8,765 bases of DNA from Hyphomicrobiales bacterium (GTDB lineage: Bacteria; Pseudomonadota; Alphaproteobacteria; Rhizobiales; Afifellaceae). The stretch lies in assembly GCA_013812985.1 (NCBI GenBank), contig JACCSN010000210.1, positions 1 to 8,765 on the forward strand, written 5' to 3'. Positions 6,917-8,765 of this stretch are shown one piece after another. Made by a program: the position numbers and the translations under genes. Each line of letters begins with the position of its first letter. Positions within the stretch are counted from its first letter, which is position 1. A model generated the notes under the pieces. That model was not told the origin of the DNA and did not search any database. It saw nothing but the letters and a program-made list of their open reading frames with translations.

Positions 6917-6942
6917 GGAACTCTTTCCAGCCCATCCCGCTT
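6917..6942 (+). promoter_or_regulatory. Weak EcfG-like promoter for the DUF1236 gene
   Basis: GGAAC (6917-6921), 16 bases, then CGCTT (6938-6942) against the consensus GGAAC-N16/17-CGTT. The mismatch breaks the usually conserved GTT core, so support is weak. Its position would give a leader of about 30 bases before ATG 6981. A 10-bp palindrome, GTCGGCCGAC (6899-6908), lies just upstream and could be an operator in the fsr/DUF1236 divergent region. Confidence 0.25.
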
Positions 6943-6980
6943 GCTTGTGCCGAGGGCGCCTTGGATCAATGGAGCTTCAG

Positions 6981-7856
6981 ATGAGACGTGCAATGTTGAG
7001 CGCGACCGCGGCGGCCGGTCTGGCTCTGGCCAGCAGCGCCGTGGCGCAGGACAGCAGCGGAGGCGGAGGCCAGAACCAACAGATCCTGCCGCAAGGGCAG
7101 GGAGGTGGTCGAGGCGATGCTGCAGGAGCGGGAGCGTCCGGCTCCGGCGGAGCAACGACGGCGCCGCAAGGCGGGGCAGAGCAAGGCGGGGCGGAGCAGC
7201 CTGCGGCGTTGGATGCAGGCGCATCGGCCGGCGCGGTCGAACAGCCCGCCGGGTCGGCGGGCGCAGATACGCCCGCCCCCGTTCAGCAGCCCGCGGCTGA
7301 AGAAGCTGGGGCCGCTGGCGAAGCCGGATCGACCACCGCAGGCGAAACCGGCGCGGACGGCGGATCGGTTGAGGGCGGGACGGCCGGAGCCGAAGCCGGC
7401 GTTGGCGATGGCGAGGCTCAAGCTGGCGAGGGCCAAGCTGGCGACGATCAGTCCGCGCAGGACGCGGAAAGCGGGGATGCCCAGGCCGATCAAGGCAACC
7501 AGGAGCAGGAAGCCGAGGTCAACCAGGAGCAGAACACCGAGGTCGACCAGGAGCAGAATACCGAGGTCAACCAGGAGCAGAATACAAACGTCAACGTCGA
7601 GGTCACAACCGAGCAGCGGACAGTGATCCGGGAGAGCATCATCGAACGTGGCGACTACGACCCGGTCGTCGACATCGATTTCGACATCTCGATCGGGACG
7701 GCGGTCCCGCGGACAATCACTTACTATCCGCTCCCGCCGACCATCATCGAGCTGGTCCCCGCATGGAGCGGTTACGTCTTCTTCATTCTAGCGGACGGCA
7801 GGATCGTCATCATCGAGCCAAGCGCCTACCAGATCGTTTATGTGATCGCGGGATAG
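6981..7856 (+). CDS. DUF1236 exported protein with low-complexity middle
   Basis: From ATG 6981 this gives 291 residues. GGAG at 6971-6974 is six bases upstream, and the start yields a clean signal peptide (MRRAMLSATAAAGLALASSAVA, cleavage before Gln23); the longer frame from 6897 lacks both. Residues about 24-172 are Gly/Ala/Gln/Glu-rich, low in hydrophobic residues and probably disordered. Residues 173-204 are four 8-residue repeats of the type NQEQNTEV. The C-terminal part holds TTEQRTVIRE, then IGTAVPRT, PLPP (250-253), ELVPAWSGY and a closing IVIIEP...IVYVIAG, which is the DUF1236 pattern found in Hyphomicrobiales. The family's role is unknown; members are secreted or periplasmic. A strong hairpin follows the stop. 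The gene is divergent from fsr, and a weak stress-type promoter match precedes it. Confidence 0.87.
   Translation: MRRAMLSATAAAGLALASSAVAQDSSGGGGQNQQILPQGQGGGRGDAAGAGASGSGGATTAPQGGAEQGGAEQPAALDAGASAGAVEQPAGSAGADTPAPVQQPAAEEAGAAGEAGSTTAGETGADGGSVEGGTAGAEAGVGDGEAQAGEGQAGDDQSAQDAESGDAQADQGNQEQEAEVNQEQNTEVDQEQNTEVNQEQNTNVNVEVTTEQRTVIRESIIERGDYDPVVDIDFDISIGTAVPRTITYYPLPPTIIELVPAWSGYVFFILADGRIVIIEPSAYQIVYVIAG
7497..7592 (+). repeat. Four tandem 24-bp repeats within the DUF1236 gene
   Basis: Units at 7497-7520, 7521-7544, 7545-7568 and 7569-7592 encode NQEQEAEV, NQEQNTEV, DQEQNTEV and NQEQNTNV. The middle copies differ by only a few bases, so they arose by recent in-frame duplication. The unit length is a multiple of three, so copy-number change would leave the frame intact. 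Confidence 0.9.
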
Positions 7857-7865
7857 GCCTCCCAT

Positions 7866-7902
7866 GCAGCCGCCCCGGCGCGCAGAGCGGCGGGGCGGCT
7901 GC
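7866..7902. terminator. Strong GC hairpin after the DUF1236 gene
   Basis: A perfect 12-bp stem, GCAGCCGCCCCG (7866-7877) against CGGGGCGGCTGC (7891-7902), with a 13-base loop, begins 10 bp after the stop codon. The following bases are only moderately T-rich (GTTCCATTTCC), so it is a probable terminator or 3'-end stabiliser, not a textbook intrinsic terminator. Confidence 0.65.
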
Positions 7903-7951
7903 CGTTCCATTTCCGTGGAGCGCGCGGCTTAGCCAAGCGCCCTGGCATTTG

Positions 7952-7980
7952 CTTGACTTCATCCCAGCCATATCCTATTT
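7952..7980 (+). promoter_or_regulatory. Housekeeping promoter of the tRNA-Asp gene
   Basis: CTTGAC (7952-7957), exactly 17 bases, then CTATTT (7975-7980). This differs at one base from the CTTGAC-N17-CTATAT pattern of alphaproteobacterial stable-RNA promoters. It lies 39 bp before the tRNA, which fits a short 5' leader removed by RNase P. Confidence 0.65.
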
Positions 7981-8019
7981 CGCAGCCACCGTGTCGTCGG
8001 CTCGCGGGCCGCGATCCGC

Positions 8020-8096
8020 GGGGGTGTAGCTCAGTTGGTTAGAGTGCCGGCCTGTCACGCCGGAGGTCGCGGGTTCGAGCCCCGTCACTCCCGCCA
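8020..8096 (+). tRNA. tRNA-Asp (anticodon GTC)
   Basis: The 77-base gene folds as a full cloverleaf. The acceptor stem GGGGGTG (8020-8026) pairs with CACTCCC (8086-8092) with one G-U, then discriminator G and an encoded CCA (8094-8096). The D arm has AGCTCAGTTGGTTAGAG, the anticodon loop is CTGTCAC with GTC at 8054-8056, and the T arm is GCGGG-TTCGAGC-CCCGT. Anticodon GTC reads Asp codons GAC/GAT. It stands alone with its own promoter upstream. The 3' end of tRNA genes is a common integration site, but no integrase or repeated tRNA end is seen in this window. Confidence 0.97.
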
Positions 8097-8125
8097 TTTC
8101 CCTCAATGGAATGGTTCGTTGCACA

Positions 8126-8157
8126 TAGCGCCGTAGCGCTACATCGCCTTTGGATGT
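8126..8157. other. Two adjacent small hairpins after the tRNA
   Basis: TAGCGC-CGTA-GCGCTA (8126-8141) is a 6-bp stem with a 4-base loop. ACATC (8141-8145) and GATGT (8153-8157) form a second 5-bp stem. No T tract follows, so calling them the tRNA terminator is tentative. The rest of 8097-8322 holds no gene I can support. Confidence 0.35.
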
Positions 8158-8322
8158 GAGCAATTGCTGACCGGATTGCGATTGCCGGAACGGGGCATAG
8201 CCGTCTCCTCAACGTTCTCGTCTCGCCAGGAAGGCCACTTCGCACCAGCTATCGGCGAACTGGTAAAACAGCGCGGCGAGTGCGGAAAACTGCACCGTCG
8301 TCGTGTTACCGTAATCGCTTTC

Positions 8323-8347
8323 GGAACCCGCCAGCTTTGTTATCGTT
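8323..8347 (+). promoter_or_regulatory. Perfect EcfG-type general-stress promoter
   Basis: GGAAC (8323-8327), exactly 16 bases, then CGTT (8344-8347). This matches the alphaproteobacterial EcfG consensus GGAAC-N16/17-CGTT at all nine defined bases. It ends 29 bp before ATG 8377 of the small exported protein, giving a leader of about 20-25 bases with the ribosome-binding site inside it. Confidence 0.65.
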
Positions 8348-8376
8348 TAAGAGATAGCGATCGACGGGAGAGAGCG

Positions 8377-8595
8377 ATGAGACAAGCGCTGGCAGGTTTT
8401 GGGTTAGCGTTGGCGATAGTCAGCGTTCCGGCGAGTGGCTGGGCGGGAGATTTCGATCCGATTCAAGCGGCGATTACAGCCGCCGACTTATTCTCGCAGC
8501 GCCAGGATGTTCAGGACGTGCTTGTGCCTCCGCCGCCTAATGGGCCGGCGACACCGATCCCTTTCTGCAGCCCTGGCTCGCCGGTCTGCCCGTAG
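8377..8595 (+). CDS. 72-residue exported protein, probably stress-induced
   Basis: The frame could be extended back to 8164, but ATG 8377 has GGGAG six bases upstream (8366-8370) and opens a clear signal peptide (MRQALAGFGLALAIVSVPASGWA, cleavage near residue 23). The mature part is about 49 residues: an acidic, helix-prone piece (DPIQAAITAADLFSQRQDVQD), then a proline-rich tail with two cysteines (64 and 71) separated by SPGSPV at the extreme C-terminus, which could form a small disulfide loop or bind a partner. I do not recognise a family. Expected location is the periplasm or outside. The promoter at 8323-8347 matches the general-stress consensus perfectly, so induction by stress or starvation is likely but inferred. 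The following 170 bp to the window end hold no gene I can support. Confidence 0.75.
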   Translation: MRQALAGFGLALAIVSVPASGWAGDFDPIQAAITAADLFSQRQDVQDVLVPPPPNGPATPIPFCSPGSPVCP

Positions 8596-8712
8596 CCGGT
8601 CGGGCGATGCAAGCTGGCGAACGCCGCGGCGCGGCGGAGCCGGGACGACGGAGTCAGGTTAACCCGCATCGGTGGCTCTCCTGACCACTCTCGAAGTGGG
8701 TGAAGCGCGCCT

Positions 8713-8737
8713 GTTCGGCCGAACCTATCAATTTTTT
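8713..8737. other. Palindrome GTTCGGCCGAAC followed by a T tract
   Basis: A perfect 12-bp palindrome (8713-8724) is followed after seven bases by six T residues (8732-8737). The gap makes it a poor intrinsic terminator for the small exported gene. It could instead be an operator for a gene beyond the right edge. Upstream in the same intergenic region lie CCACT-CTCGA-AGTGG (8685-8699) and GTCAGG/CCTGAC (8653-8658, 8680-8685). Confidence 0.3.
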
Positions 8738-8765
8738 CCCGTTCGTCCAGCGTTGTGGCGCCCTA

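Noticed and set aside
6804..6935. N-terminal extension of fsr from ATG 6935
   Set aside because: The extra 44 residues are Arg/Gly-rich with no match to Fsr proteins, and the TTG with a good ribosome-binding site gives the family length.
7105..7626. Arg/Ser/Pro-rich frame inside the DUF1236 gene
   Set aside because: It is a frame-shifted reading of low-complexity GC-rich sequence. The DUF1236 frame has the signal peptide and domain.
7975..8245. Two minus-strand frames across the tRNA containing GLEPATSGVTGRHSNQLSY
   Set aside because: This is the well-known spurious translation of the antisense of a tRNA gene; the DNA is tRNA-Asp.
8164..8376. N-terminal extension of the 72-residue exported protein from 8164
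   Set aside because: There is no ribosome-binding site, it would bury the signal peptide, and it would place the perfect EcfG promoter inside the coding region.
8020..8376. Integrated element or genomic island at the tRNA-Asp 3' end
   Set aside because: No integrase, no duplicated tRNA end and no insertion sequence are visible within the window.
8511..8669. 52-codon minus-strand frame from ATG 8669
   Set aside because: It has an upstream AGGAG, but it is antisense to the exported gene's 3' half, has shadow-like composition and no recognisable feature.
8720..8743. CGAAC...CGTT as another EcfG promoter near the right edge
   Set aside because: Spacing is 15, outside the usual 16-17, and the -35 has a mismatch; no downstream gene is visible.

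Overview
The window is high-GC DNA that looks like chromosome from an alphaproteobacterium, most likely of the order Hyphomicrobiales (Rhizobiales). The main reasons are a DUF1236 exported protein, a match to the alphaproteobacterial general-stress (EcfG-type) promoter GGAAC-N16-CGTT, and CTTGAC-N17-CTATTT-type promoters. No phage, transposon, CRISPR array or toxin-antitoxin module was recognised. Most of the window is ordinary housekeeping and envelope gene content.

Layout, left to right. (1) A small acidic protein on the minus strand runs off the left edge (1-128). (2) A 28-residue, one-helix membrane microprotein on the minus strand (221-307) has a possible EcfG-type promoter. (3) A plus-strand lytic murein transglycosylase of the MltB type with a C-terminal peptidoglycan-binding domain (446-1654). 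(4) A tightly packed minus-strand block, read from right to left: a cysteine-rich exported protein (5528-4944), an M3-family zinc metallopeptidase resembling Dcp (4904-2805), a DUF1993 protein (2788-2282) and a LysE/RhtB-type exporter (2272-1658). The block converges on the transglycosylase gene with only 3 bp between stop codons. A promoter-like element placed so that the first mRNA would be leaderless may head this block. (5) Also on the minus strand, a fosmidomycin-resistance-type MFS exporter, Fsr (6803-5598), which appears to start at TTG. (6) Divergent from fsr, a DUF1236 exported protein with a low-complexity middle and four tandem 8-residue repeats (6981-7856), followed by a strong hairpin. 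(7) tRNA-Asp(GTC) with its CCA encoded and its own promoter (8020-8096). (8) A 72-residue exported protein (8377-8595) behind a perfect GGAAC-N16-CGTT promoter. The last 170 bp hold only hairpins and a T tract.

How the genes may work together: several products act in or cross the cell envelope (transglycosylase, two exporters, three secreted small or medium proteins, a one-helix membrane peptide). The peptidase and the amino-acid-type exporter in one operon would suit peptide breakdown with release of surplus amino acids, but that link is inference. The most notable signals are regulatory and small-protein ones: start codons that differ from the longest open frames (TTG for fsr, GTG for DUF1993, internal ATGs for three exported proteins), a possible leaderless operon, and EcfG-type elements in front of three small or exported proteins. 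Only one of these elements matches the consensus perfectly.
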